NCBI RefSeq assembly: GCF_035506375.1
Contig: NZ_DATJPM010000029.1
Span: 1-40,141 of the forward strand
Source of the DNA: Methanocella sp.
Lineage (GTDB): Archaea > Halobacteriota > Methanocellia > Methanocellales > Methanocellaceae
Length of the DNA: 40,141 bases
Direction: 5' to 3'
In this document: piece by piece, positions 16,779-24,804 of the stretch
Numbering within the stretch: the first letter of the stretch is position 1
How the letters are laid out: each line of letters begins with the position of its first letter
Position numbers and translations under genes: made by a program
Notes under the pieces: generated by a model
The model's input: the letters and a program-made list of their open reading frames with translations, nothing else
Told to the model about the DNA's origin: nothing
Database searches by the model: none

Positions 16779-18286
16779 TTCCTGCAGCCCTCCGGCACAT
16801 AGTCCTTCATTCCTGATTCCTCTATGCGCCGCATTGCCGCTTCCGGCTTATCGTCCACCAGGACGATGCCGTCCTTGAGGAGCACGATGCGGTCGCAGTA
16901 CCTGTAGACCATATCCATGTCGTGCGAGACCAGCACGAGGGCCTTGCCCCCGTCCCTCAGCCTTCGCAGCTCGCGGCACATGCGTGTCACGTTGGCGTAG
17001 TCCTGCCCGACGAAGGGCTCGTCCATGATGATGAGCGTGGGGTCGTGCGGCAGGACCGAGCATAAGTTCAGGCGCCGCTTTTCGCCGAAACTGATGCCCA
17101 GCGGATGCTTATCCCTGTATTTGGCCAGGCCGTACTTCTCTAGGACGGGATCGACGAGATGGGCGGCCTCATCCTCTCCCGTGCCGAAGTTCCTTAAGGC
17201 GAAGGCGGCCTCGGCGTAGACGGTCCTCTCGAATATCTGGTGGTTGGGGTTCTGGAAAATGAAGCCCGAGCGCCGGGCGATATCGGACGTCCGGGACTTT
17301 CCCACGTCCAGTCCCGTGACCGAAACGCTTCCCGAGTCGAATTTGTGGAGCCCCATGAGCACGTTGAGGAAGGTGGTCTTGCCGGAGCCGTTCGGCCCGA
17401 TGATGCCCACGATCTCCGAATTATTCACTTGCATGTCGATGCCGTGGAGCGCCTCCCTGCCGTCGTACGACGCGCGGAGGCCTTTAACCTCCACAACTGG
17501 CGTCTTTTTCGTCGTGCCGCCGTCCGCCGCGAAGGCCGGGCAATCGAGGCCAGGCAGCCTGACGCCGATAGAGTTTAGCTGCTCCCGGTATCTGCCAACG
17601 ACCTCCCGGGGCTCTCCATCCATGACGATCCGGCCTGCCTCCATGACGACCAGCCTGTCCGCAAGCCCCATGAGCCTGTCGAGCTTATGCTCGATAACGA
17701 TGATGGTCATTCCCGTATTCTCTTTAAGGCGCTCGATAGCAGAGAAGACGGTCGCTGTGCTGGACGGGTCAAGGTTCGAGGTGGGCTCGTCGAGGATCAG
17801 CGCCCGGGGATGCATGGCCAGCAAGGAAGCGATGGCCACCCGCTGCTTCTCTCCACCGGAAAGCTCGTGGATCTCCCGGCCCTTCAGGTATGAGGCCCCG
17901 ACAAGGGCCAGAGACTCATCGACCCTGCGGTTCACTTCATCCGCGCTCAGCAGAAGATTCTCGGGCCCGAACGACACCTCGTCCCGCACGTTCAGCGTGC
18001 ATAGCTGAGACTCGGGGTCCTGCTGCACGATGGCCACGAGGGGGGCGATGTCGGACAGTTCCACGTCCGTCGTGCGCTTGCCATCCACCTCGATAGAGCC
18101 CTCCATCCGGCCCTCGAATACGTGGGGGATGTACCCGCCCATGGCCAGGGCCAGTGTGGACTTGCCGCACCCTGATGGCCCCGTGATGGCCAGGAACTGC
18201 CCTTCAGGTATCTCCAGGCTGATGCCGTCCAGCGCTTTCCTGTCAGAGTTAAAAAAAGAGAACGACAGGCCCCTGATCGAGATCAT
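16775..18286 (-). CDS. ECF transporter fused double ATPase (EcfAA', YkoD-like)
   Basis: The 503-residue protein contains two complete ABC ATPase domains (about 1-235 and 255-500). The first has Walker A GPSGCGKS, LSGGEKQR and LILDEPTSNLDP. The second has Walker A GPNGSGKT, a Q-loop (IFQNPNHQIFE), a signature reading ISFGEKRR instead of LSGGQ, and LIIMDEPFVGQD. The altered signature in the second half suggests the two ATP sites are unequal. A single-chain double ATPase is typical of YkoD and related ECF systems. It is translationally coupled to EcfT and follows the small lipoprotein gene by 4 bp. Confidence 0.92.
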   Translation of the reverse strand: MISIRGLSFSFFNSDRKALDGISLEIPEGQFLAITGPSGCGKSTLALAMGGYIPHVFEGRMEGSIEVDGKRTTDVELSDIAPLVAIVQQDPESQLCTLNVRDEVSFGPENLLLSADEVNRRVDESLALVGASYLKGREIHELSGGEKQRVAIASLLAMHPRALILDEPTSNLDPSSTATVFSAIERLKENTGMTIIVIEHKLDRLMGLADRLVVMEAGRIVMDGEPREVVGRYREQLNSIGVRLPGLDCPAFAADGGTTKKTPVVEVKGLRASYDGREALHGIDMQVNNSEIVGIIGPNGSGKTTFLNVLMGLHKFDSGSVSVTGLDVGKSRTSDIARRSGFIFQNPNHQIFERTVYAEAAFALRNFGTGEDEAAHLVDPVLEKYGLAKYRDKHPLGISFGEKRRLNLCSVLPHDPTLIIMDEPFVGQDYANVTRMCRELRRLRDGGKALVLVSHDMDMVYRYCDRIVLLKDGIVLVDDKPEAAMRRIEESGMKDYVPEGCRK

Positions 18287-18290
18287 AAGG

Positions 18291-18728
18291 TCAGGATACG
18301 TCCAGCTCGGTGGCCTGCTCTACCCACATGCCTCCCGCGAAGCCCCTGGCGATGACGCGGACCGTGTCGTTGTCGTTGATGAGGATGACGTTATCGTTAG
18401 CGGTCACGTTGGCAAGGTCGAACGTCTGGGCGTACCCGTCGGAGGCCCTGATGGTGACGTTCGTAGCGCCGCTCTTCACTCCGGCGTCGGAGAGCACTGT
18501 CCTCAGCGGGACGCCCGTATAGTTCGCCTCCGGCAGGTGCGTGACCTTGCCGTCAAGCTTCGCCGTGATGGTCACGAACCTGTCCTTATAGCTGTTCAGG
18601 TCGTACGTCCCGGGCTTATCTACCTGTCCCTTAACGTTAAAGCTCAGCTTCTTCTCAGTCGTGCATCCAAGCGACATAGCCATAATGACCATCACGATAA
18701 ATACAATAGCGATTCCTGATCTCCTCAT
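18291..18728 (-). CDS. Small lipoprotein with one SUOX-like domain, linked to ECF transporter
   Basis: The 145-residue protein has a signal peptide with a lipobox (SLGC) followed by one domain of about 115 residues. Key features are VTITAKLDGKVTHLPEANYTGVPLRTVL, IRASDGYAQTF and VIARGFAGGMWVEQ. The same pattern, including THLP, YTGxPxR, SDGYxQ and VARGxxGxxWV, occurs in the C-terminal half of the adjacent S-component protein, so the two are paralogous domains. There is no cysteine beyond the lipobox. It sits inside the ECF operon between the S-component and the ATPase. It may act as a surface-bound ligand-capturing partner, a role unusual for ECF systems, which normally lack binding proteins (inference). 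Confidence 0.7.
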   Translation of the reverse strand: MRRSGIAIVFIVMVIMAMSLGCTTEKKLSFNVKGQVDKPGTYDLNSYKDRFVTITAKLDGKVTHLPEANYTGVPLRTVLSDAGVKSGATNVTIRASDGYAQTFDLANVTANDNVILINDNDTVRVIARGFAGGMWVEQATELDVS

Positions 18729-18737
18729 AGTAAAGCC

Positions 18738-19763
18738 TCAATACACTTTTATCATTTTCATCTTATCGACCCATAATTGACCCGGATACCCGCGGGCGAC
18801 CAGCCTCAGATGGCCGTCCTCCTGGACGATGATGAGGTCGTCGTTGTCCATGATATCGGAAACGTTGAACGACTGCGTATAGCCGTCGGAGCCGACCACG
18901 TCCAGGGTCTTCGCGCCGGCGCCTACCCGGGCGTCCCGGAGCACGTACCGCACGGGCAGCCCCGTGTAGTTCTGGGCCGGCAGGTGAGTGACGGCCCCGT
19001 CGAGCTTCGCGTTGATGGTCACGAACTCCGACGCGTAGGACGGCTGATAATAGTCCTTCGGGGACGCCACTGCGCCGGTCACGGTGAACTGGAGCGGATC
19101 GCCCTTTAGCCGGACCAGGGCAAAATAATATATCGCCGAGAACACGATGAGCAGCGCCAGGATGACGGCGACGACCCTCGTCGCCGTGAACCCGAAGCCC
19201 TTTTTCTCGGGCTTTTTCTCCCGGCGCACGATGCCCGCTTCCTCGAGATTGTCCATGATGCCCACGCTGAAGTATCCCGCGAACACCGCCCCTGAAACGA
19301 TGGAAAGCAGGCCGACCGCGGCTAACAGGAATATGTTCGGGTAGACGTTGAACAGAAGCTGGCTCGCGAGCACGTAGGCGAAGGAGCCCAGGATACCGCC
19401 GGTAAAGTAAGAGAGCTTCGGGTACTTCTTAAACGGCCAGAAGCCGATCTCCACGAAAATGCCCTCCAGGAGCGAGATGAACACGACGAAGATGCCATGG
19501 GAGCTCCCGGAGAGGAATTCTACTAAGCCCTTGAGAAGCCCTCCCCCGACGCCGGCGCCGGGTTTTTTTGTGATGGCCACCATCAGGACGAGCCAGAAGA
19601 TGTGCAGGCCGGCCACTATCTCGCCGGCGCCGTACGGCACGCCTGCAAGGCGGTTGATGACGTTAGCCAGGTACTGCACGTACGTCGACATCACGCCGCC
19701 CAGAGACGCCAGGATGGCGACCGTGAGCAGGTCCCTGGTGGTGAAATAGTATTTTGGCGCCAT
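18738..19763 (-). CDS. YkoE-like ECF S-component fused to an extracytoplasmic SUOX-like domain
   Basis: Residues 1-185 form about six membrane helices with the YkoE pattern (LLTVAILASLGGVMSTYVQYLANV, then TKKPGAGVGGGLLKGLVEFLSGS, then LLEGIFVEIGFWPFKKY). A cytoplasmic, charged linker (EEAGIVRREKKPEKKG) and a further helix (about 205-225) lead to a C-terminal domain (about 235-341) outside the cell. That domain has the SUOX-like pattern VTINAKLDGAVTHLPAQNYTGLPVRYVL, GSDGYTQSF and VARGYPGQLWVDKM. YkoE in bacteria takes up thiamin or its precursor. No TPP-riboswitch-like sequence is visible upstream here, so the substrate is open. A ribosome site (ggtggag) precedes the ATG. It heads the ECF operon. 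Confidence 0.75.
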   Translation of the reverse strand: MAPKYYFTTRDLLTVAILASLGGVMSTYVQYLANVINRLAGVPYGAGEIVAGLHIFWLVLMVAITKKPGAGVGGGLLKGLVEFLSGSSHGIFVVFISLLEGIFVEIGFWPFKKYPKLSYFTGGILGSFAYVLASQLLFNVYPNIFLLAAVGLLSIVSGAVFAGYFSVGIMDNLEEAGIVRREKKPEKKGFGFTATRVVAVILALLIVFSAIYYFALVRLKGDPLQFTVTGAVASPKDYYQPSYASEFVTINAKLDGAVTHLPAQNYTGLPVRYVLRDARVGAGAKTLDVVGSDGYTQSFNVSDIMDNDDLIIVQEDGHLRLVARGYPGQLWVDKMKMIKVY

Positions 19764-19828
19764 GCTCCACCGTTATTTATTTAAATTAACAATGGTTTTT
19801 TGTGTAATCCGAGTATAACTAGGACAGG

Positions 19829-19837
19829 ATATAAAAC
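19829..19837 (+). promoter_or_regulatory. TATA box of the CcsA-type gene
   Basis: The stretch gatataaaa lies with its centre about 21 bp upstream of the ATG at 19854. No Shine-Dalgarno sequence is evident, so the mRNA is probably leaderless. The ECF operon diverges from this promoter region. Confidence 0.5.
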
Positions 19838-19853
19838 TTGTGAGACGACGCTT

Positions 19854-20624
19854 ATGGAAGAATGGCTTTTGTGGGCGGGCGCGGCGGCGTTCTGTGTCTT
19901 TGCCCTATCGACGCTCCTGCTGAAAAAGGGTAAGATACCATCGTATATTTCCTTCGCCGGCTGCCTGCTCGTCATCGGCGCGCTTTTATTGCGCTGGTAT
20001 ACGCTGGGCCGGCCCCCGTGGGCGACTCTCTACGAGACGGCCGCGTTGCTGGCGCTGGCTACGGGCGTCGCTTCCGCTTACTGCTATCGCCTTAAGGAAA
20101 CGCCCGCGTTGTACCTTCCGCTGGCCGCCGTGGCCATCGTATTGCTGGTATTTTCAGCCATGTCCTGGGAAGCCAACCCGTCGCTCTCGCCGGCGCTTGA
20201 GAGCGGCTGGCTGCTCATCCACGTGCCCGTCGTCATCCTGGCGTACGCCGCCTTATCCGTAGCGTCCATCGCCTCCGGCGCCCTCATCGCGCTGAAAGCA
20301 CTGGGCAGGGGCGACGATAGAACAATAAAAAGGCTCGACTCGATCGCTTACAATCTAATTATCGCGGGGCTGGCATTGCTTGTACTGGGCATCGTCATGG
20401 GCGCAATGTGGGCGAAAGCGGCCTGGGGCGCCTACTGGTCATGGGACCCCAAGGAGACCTGGTCGCTCATCACGGCCTTAGTCTATGCGGCTTACCCTCT
20501 CGCCCGGCGGGCGGGCATGAAGCCCGAGGACTCGGCGTTCATCGCGCTACTGGGGCTCCTGGCGATACTTTTCACTTACCTGGGCGTATCCTACCTGATA
20601 CCGGGCCTGCACAGCTACGCTTAA
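19854..20624 (+). CDS. CcsA/CcmC-family cytochrome c assembly protein
   Basis: This is a haem-handling integral membrane protein of the WWD family. The 256-residue protein has about eight hydrophobic segments. The tryptophan-rich motif WAKAAWGAYWSWDPKETW lies near residues 184-201. Candidate haem-ligand histidines are in LLIHVPVVILAYA and near the C-terminus (PGLHSYA). The start at 19854 fits the TATA box; an earlier TTG frame is unlikely. In bacteria CcsA works with Ccs1/ResB to attach haem to CXXCH proteins. Neither ResB nor CcmE/CcmF is in the window. Its proximity to two CXXCH-motif genes supports a role in their maturation. Confidence 0.88.
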   Translation: MEEWLLWAGAAAFCVFALSTLLLKKGKIPSYISFAGCLLVIGALLLRWYTLGRPPWATLYETAALLALATGVASAYCYRLKETPALYLPLAAVAIVLLVFSAMSWEANPSLSPALESGWLLIHVPVVILAYAALSVASIASGALIALKALGRGDDRTIKRLDSIAYNLIIAGLALLVLGIVMGAMWAKAAWGAYWSWDPKETWSLITALVYAAYPLARRAGMKPEDSAFIALLGLLAILFTYLGVSYLIPGLHSYA

Positions 20625-20710
20625 AAAAGTTTGCCTCCTGCGCGTTTATGGGTTGAAAATTTTCATCTCCTACCGATATGCCTTCCTGGAGTGTCCATAA
20701 CCACAGAGGC

Positions 20711-21153
20711 CAGTAGTTCCGTGTTTGTTTAGCGGTCCTTTCATATTTTCCACTTTCGTACAGCCCCTCGGTTTTTCAACACGAAAACACGAATTATTTT
20801 TTTATCCCACGTAAGTCTCGATAATCACTAAGTTCCATGCCTGGCGCTTAAAACACGAAACAACCTCCCGAATGAGCACCAAATTCACCAAAGGATTGAA
20901 CCACGAGAACGGCATGATCCTTCCTTATACTTTATTTTATATGCTTTTTCTAGTGTTTCAAGTTAATTTAGTGAAGTTCGTGCCTTTGGGAGGTTGTTTA
21001 GTGTTTTGACGTGAAAGCATCCATCTTAGTGTGGTTCGTGCCCCTTACGTGGGACTAAAAAATAATTCGTGTTTTCGTGTTGAAAAACCGGACAAATCAG
21101 CGAACCACACAAAACAAAGGGCAAACGATCGCATAACAAACGCGGAACCACTG
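20711..21153. repeat. Large non-coding imperfect palindrome (about 440 bp)
   Basis: The 598-bp gap between the CcsA-type and TPR genes holds no gene. The outer arms 20711-20734 and 21130-21153 match in 20 of 24 positions as an inverted repeat. The main arms 20769-20815 and 21044-21090 match in 45 of 47 positions. The inner arms near 20849-20869 and 20990-21010 share the core AACAACCTCCC/GGGAGGTTGTT with further imperfect pairing toward an AT-rich centre near 20930-20950. The region could form a long cruciform or RNA hairpin. There is no transposase, so a non-autonomous element is possible. Confidence 0.8.
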
Positions 21154-21222
21154 ACGGAGAAAAGCGAGAGCACTTAACAGATAAAAACTAATAATACTAA
21201 AAACGCGCAAAAAACAAAAGTT

Positions 21223-21795
21223 TTATCCTATCAGGGTCTCGAACGCCTTCGCCTTGCGCATGGCCCTGTCGGCTTCTTCCATGCGGCCGAGGCCGCAGAG
21301 TATGACCGCCTTGTTCATGTAGGCGTCGGCATAGCGCTTATCGATGGCGATGGCCGCCTCGACGCACTTTAGCGCCTCCTCGTCCCGGCCCAGGCCGTAG
21401 AGGCAGATCCCCTTATTATTCAGCGCTTCCTTATCCGCGGGATTGTTCTTGATGATGAGCTCGAAACATTCGATGGCCTCCGAGATCCGGCCACAGCCGT
21501 AAAGCATCATGCCCTTGTAATTCACGGCATCCCGGTAGTTCGAGTCGACGGCGATGATCGTGTCCAGCATCTTGATGACCCCGTTAAAGTGCTCGATGGC
21601 CCGGTCATAATCGTCGTCCGTGGCCTTGAACGACTCGTTACTGGCGACGGCCGCCCTGAACATCTCGTCCAGGCTCGCCTTATTGAGCTTCGTTCCCGCG
21701 GCCCGGGGCGCCTTCGCCGGCTTCGCCGGCGCCCTGACTGACCTGGCCGCCCTGGCCGACTTTCCGGATTTCGTGACCTTCGTCGCCTTAACCAT
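21223..21795 (-). CDS. TPR-repeat protein with a basic H1-like N-terminal tail
   Basis: The 190-residue protein begins with about 38 residues rich in Lys, Ala, Arg and Pro (KSGKSARAARSV, PAKPAKAPRAAG), resembling the tail of linker histones. This is followed by tetratricopeptide repeats. At least three TPR units of 34 residues are visible (AVNYKGMMLYGCGRISEAIECFELIIKNNP, ALNNKGICLYGLGRDEEALKCVEAAIAID, AYMNKAVILCGLGRMEEADRAM). TPRs bind proteins; the tail could bind nucleic acid or ribosomes. The gene diverges from the archaeal histone gene 213 bp away. Its function is unknown. Confidence 0.8.
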   Translation of the reverse strand: MVKATKVTKSGKSARAARSVRAPAKPAKAPRAAGTKLNKASLDEMFRAAVASNESFKATDDDYDRAIEHFNGVIKMLDTIIAVDSNYRDAVNYKGMMLYGCGRISEAIECFELIIKNNPADKEALNNKGICLYGLGRDEEALKCVEAAIAIDKRYADAYMNKAVILCGLGRMEEADRAMRKAKAFETLIG

Positions 21796-21938
21796 CTTTC
21801 CGCCTCGAATTCGCTCGTATATTACGGGCCATAGGGCATAAACCTTCTCAATTAATATTTTCAGATAAAATCCTCATAAAGCCCGTAAGAGTTTAAAAAG
21901 CAATTAATAAACCGAAAAAACCCTCGATTTACCATAAC

Positions 21939-21948
21939 TTATATATAG
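21939..21948 (+). promoter_or_regulatory. TATA box of the histone gene
   Basis: The stretch cttatatata, within an AT-rich intergenic region, predicts a transcript start near 21970. That gives a leader of about 40 nt that carries the strong ribosome site AGGAGGTGG at 21997-22005. Confidence 0.6.
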
Positions 21949-22008
21949 AACGGTTTTTAACTAATATATAATCAAATAATCCCCTATTTTCGAGATAGGA
22001 GGTGGAAT

Positions 22009-22221
22009 ATGATGAAAGAACTTCCCGTAGCTTCAGTTGACAGGATAATAAGGAATGCGGGCGCTGACAGGGTCAGCGAGGACGCAAAGGAGGCGCTGGC
22101 ATCGATATTAGAGGACTATGGCATGAAAGTTTCCGTAGAAGCTATCAAGCTATGTAAGCATGCCGGCCGTAAGACTGTCAAGGAAGAGGACATAAAGCTG
22201 GCCTCGCAAAGGCTGATCTAA
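22009..22221 (+). CDS. Archaeal histone
   Basis: The 70-residue protein is a single histone fold that dimerises and wraps DNA. The N-terminal PVASVDRIIRNAGADRVSEDA segment contains the first helix and the conserved R-x-S loop. The long central helix is EALASILEDYGMKVSVEAIKLCKHAGRKT, and the C-terminal KEEDIKLA helix closes the fold. The RxTVxxxDI pattern is diagnostic. Tandem ATGs occur at 22009 and 22012; the strong ribosome site favours 22009. The gene stands alone, with a TPR gene diverging upstream and panE converging 16 bp downstream. The length is the usual one for methanogen histones. Confidence 0.96.
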   Translation: MMKELPVASVDRIIRNAGADRVSEDAKEALASILEDYGMKVSVEAIKLCKHAGRKTVKEEDIKLASQRLI

Positions 22222-22237
22222 AGGATTTTACGGGGTT

Positions 22238-23140
22238 CTATCTGCCCCGTACCTTGTTTTTGTATTCGATCCCCCTTATCAGTGCCGTTATCGCATCGTT
22301 GTACGGCGTGGGCACGCCCGTTTTACGCCCCAGCTCACACACCCTGCCATTCAGCGCATCGATCTCCGTACGCCTGCCCCGCGAAACGTCCTGGAGCATC
22401 GAAGAGCGGTTACCTGAAGTATCCCTTATCACTTTGAAGGTGTTCTCCAGCGGGTCGACGCCCGTCTTTATGCCCAAAGCGCTCGAGACCGAGGCGGCCT
22501 CGCTTACGATGCCGGCGACCAGCGCCTTGAGCTCCGGCACTTCGAGGAGCATGCCGTTGTTCATGGCAGTAATGGCCGTTAAGGGGTTGATGGCGATGTT
22601 GGCGTACAGCTTTTCCCACTGCGCCGCCCGGATGTCGTCCGCCACCCTCGCCCTCAGGCCGGCCTTTTCCAGCAGGTCCCGGACCATCCCGAGCCTGCCG
22701 CGGACTTCAGACTCCACCGATCCCAGGACGGTCTCCGTATAGCCCGCCAGCCTCACCCGGCCTGGCTCTAAGAACGTCACGCCGCTGTATGAAACGCCGG
22801 CGGCCACGTGGCCTTTCCCCAGGATCGAGGTGGCCGTCTCGTCCGGCCCCAGGCCATTGTGGATGACGACGACGATCGTCCCGGGCTTTGGGCATATGCC
22901 TTTTACGGCCTCCGCGACGTCATACGCTTTTACCGTGACGAAGATGACGTCAGAAGCCGGAGTTGCGGTGGCGATCGATGGCATGGCGGTAATTTCCCTG
23001 GCGCCAGTAACCCGGATACCATCCTTCAGGATATCAGCGTCCTTCTCCCGGCAGACGAGGGTTACGTCATGCCCCGACGAGGAGAGCATCGCGCTATAAA
23101 AAGTGCCCAGCGCTCCGGCTCCGATGACCGAGATCTTCAT
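22238..23140 (-). CDS. panE: 2-dehydropantoate 2-reductase (PanE/ApbA family)
   Basis: This NADPH-dependent reductase converts ketopantoate to pantoate for CoA synthesis. The 300-residue protein starts with a Rossmann nucleotide motif (ISVIGAGALGTFYSAML) and has VFVTVKAYDV, VVIHNGLGPDE and the catalytic-lysine segment AAQWEKLYANIAINPLTAI. A C-terminal SSMLQDVSRGRRTEIDALNG segment binds substrate. All are hallmarks of PanE. Several archaeal paralogues have unknown alpha-keto acid substrates, so the exact reaction is slightly uncertain. It is the last gene of a minus-strand run ThiI, DUF2209, HflX, PanE and lies 24 bp after HflX. Confidence 0.92.
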   Translation of the reverse strand: MKISVIGAGALGTFYSAMLSSSGHDVTLVCREKDADILKDGIRVTGAREITAMPSIATATPASDVIFVTVKAYDVAEAVKGICPKPGTIVVVIHNGLGPDETATSILGKGHVAAGVSYSGVTFLEPGRVRLAGYTETVLGSVESEVRGRLGMVRDLLEKAGLRARVADDIRAAQWEKLYANIAINPLTAITAMNNGMLLEVPELKALVAGIVSEAASVSSALGIKTGVDPLENTFKVIRDTSGNRSSMLQDVSRGRRTEIDALNGRVCELGRKTGVPTPYNDAITALIRGIEYKNKVRGR

Positions 23141-23164
23141 GATTAAAATAATGGCGGCGGCGTA

Positions 23165-24433
23165 TTAAGGGTTTACGACCGGTGCCGAGCCTTCGAGAAG
23201 CTTCCCCAGACGTTTCAGCACGCTCTCCCGGGCCTCGACGTTCGCCTTTATCGTGTTCCCGTCGTACTCCACGTGGTGTACGATGGCCTCGTCGTGGAGC
23301 CTGGAAAGCATGGACAAGCCCTCCTCGGTGCGGGGCAGCGTGACCTCGGTGGAGGCCCACTTCGGCAGGTACTTCCCGATCTTTCGCTTCAGCTCGTCCA
23401 GCCCCTCTCCAGTCCTCGCCGATATGACGACGGGGTTAGGGGCAAGGTGCACGATGGCTTGCTTTCGCACTTCCAGCTCTTCCTGCGTAATAAGATCGCT
23501 CTTATTTAAGGCCGTGATGACCGGCACCGGGCCGATCTCGTCCCACATGGTATCGTGGCAGGTGACAAGCTTGTCCACGATGGCCTCCGGAGGTTCGCTC
23601 ACGTCGACGACGAGGATGATGACGTCGGCCAGGTAGATCTCCTCGAGCGTAGAGCGGAACGCCTCGACCATGAAGTGCGGCAGGTACTTGATGAAGCCGA
23701 CCGTGTCAGTCAGAAGCGCCTTGCGCTGCCCGATCTGGAGCGACCGGGTCGTGGGAACGAGCGTGGTGAAAAGCTGGTCCTTCGCGACGACTGACTCGCC
23801 TACCAGGGCGTTCATGAGAGTGCTCTTGCCGGCATTCGTATAGCCGGCCAGCGCCACCAGGTCGAAGCCCTTTTCCTTCCTCTGCTTCCGCGTCTCGTGC
23901 TGGCGTTTTCGGATGATGTCCAGCTCGGCCTGTATTTTTGCGATCCGGCCCGTGATCTCGCTCTCGTAGACGTCGGCCTGATACCGGCCGAGGCCCTTGA
24001 AGCCTGGCTGTTCGCCCCTCCTGGCCAGCGTGACCTTCATGCGGGCCTTGGGCCGCTCATAGATGAGCGATGCCAGCTCGACCTGAAGCTTTGCCTCCTT
24101 TGTCCGGGCCCGGCTGGCGAATATCTCGAGAATGAGATTGAAACGGTCGATGACCTCGAGCTTGCAGAGCTTCGATAAATTGTAGATCTGGACGGCGCTG
24201 AGCTTTTCGTCGAAGACCACCTTTTCAGGCTTCAGCTCTGCGACAAGTTCCGCTATCTCTTCCGCCTTGCCCTTTCCGACGGCGAACGCCTTATCCGGGG
24301 TACGTACCTGTGTCACTTCGCCGAGCACTTCATAGCCTGCGGAGTGCGCCAGCTCTTCCAGCTCTTCCAGGCTACCATCCGTGCCGGGCTGTATCCGCTT
24401 TACTAGTAGAACGCCTTTTTCGTCGCTATTCAT
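23165..24433 (-). CDS. hflX: GTPase HflX
   Basis: This ribosome-associated GTPase, in bacteria, splits stalled 70S ribosomes under stress. The 422-residue protein has the N-terminal HflX domain (residues 1-190, with GKGKAEEI and VVFDEKLSAVQIYNL), a helical linker (RKRQHETRKQRKEKG), and a G domain. The G domain shows G1 GYTNAGKS, the G2 region TLVPTTRS, G3 DTVGF, and G4 NKSD, followed by SARTGEG (G5-like). A short C-terminal domain follows. The DTVGF in place of DTAG is typical of HflX. The start overlaps the DUF2209 stop by 8 bp, indicating coupling. Confidence 0.96.
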   Translation of the reverse strand: MNSDEKGVLLVKRIQPGTDGSLEELEELAHSAGYEVLGEVTQVRTPDKAFAVGKGKAEEIAELVAELKPEKVVFDEKLSAVQIYNLSKLCKLEVIDRFNLILEIFASRARTKEAKLQVELASLIYERPKARMKVTLARRGEQPGFKGLGRYQADVYESEITGRIAKIQAELDIIRKRQHETRKQRKEKGFDLVALAGYTNAGKSTLMNALVGESVVAKDQLFTTLVPTTRSLQIGQRKALLTDTVGFIKYLPHFMVEAFRSTLEEIYLADVIILVVDVSEPPEAIVDKLVTCHDTMWDEIGPVPVITALNKSDLITQEELEVRKQAIVHLAPNPVVISARTGEGLDELKRKIGKYLPKWASTEVTLPRTEEGLSMLSRLHDEAIVHHVEYDGNTIKANVEARESVLKRLGKLLEGSAPVVNP

Positions 24434-24794
24434 GGAGCATCCTGTGGACGGCCAGCGAAACGTGGTGCGCCACCTCTATGGCCTTTCTTTCGCCCACGCT
24501 TTCCGCGTATTTGAACTTTCTCCCCAGGATGGCCTCCACCCGCCACTCCGGGTAATTATAGAACTCGCCGGGCTCCGTAATGATTGTGCCCCGGAACCGT
24601 GTGCATGCCTTTTTTATCAGGTCGACAATGGTATCCATGGATACGTCGTCCGCTTTTTCCTGGCAGATCCGCATGTCCTCGATCTTATCGACGTCGAACG
24701 GCGACAGGACGGCCGAGACGGCGACACAGACAAGATGGTAGCGCCCGTCCGCCATCCTGTGCCTGCCCGAAATGTCGACCACGACCACCTTCAA
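24426..24794 (-). CDS. DUF2209 family protein (methanogen conserved)
   Basis: This 122-residue cytoplasmic protein matches my recollection of DUF2209, found mainly in methanogens. It starts MKVVVVDISGRHRMADGRYHLVCVAVSAV, a strand with an aspartate like RNase H-fold nucleases, and ends with a helix AIEVAHHVSLAVHRMLHE. The D-I-S-G-R start followed by later acidic and histidine residues could form an RNase H-like active site, but this is conjecture. It lies 10 bp after ThiI and overlaps HflX by 8 bp, so all three are probably co-transcribed and may share a role in RNA or translation quality control. Confidence 0.75.
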   Translation of the reverse strand: MKVVVVDISGRHRMADGRYHLVCVAVSAVLSPFDVDKIEDMRICQEKADDVSMDTIVDLIKKACTRFRGTIITEPGEFYNYPEWRVEAILGRKFKYAESVGERKAIEVAHHVSLAVHRMLHE

Positions 24795-24804
24795 CCCGGC
24801 ACCC

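Noticed and set aside
19764..19853. TPP riboswitch upstream of the YkoE-like ECF operon
   Set aside because: The gap is only 90 bp and AT-rich; none of the conserved TPP-riboswitch sequence blocks is present.
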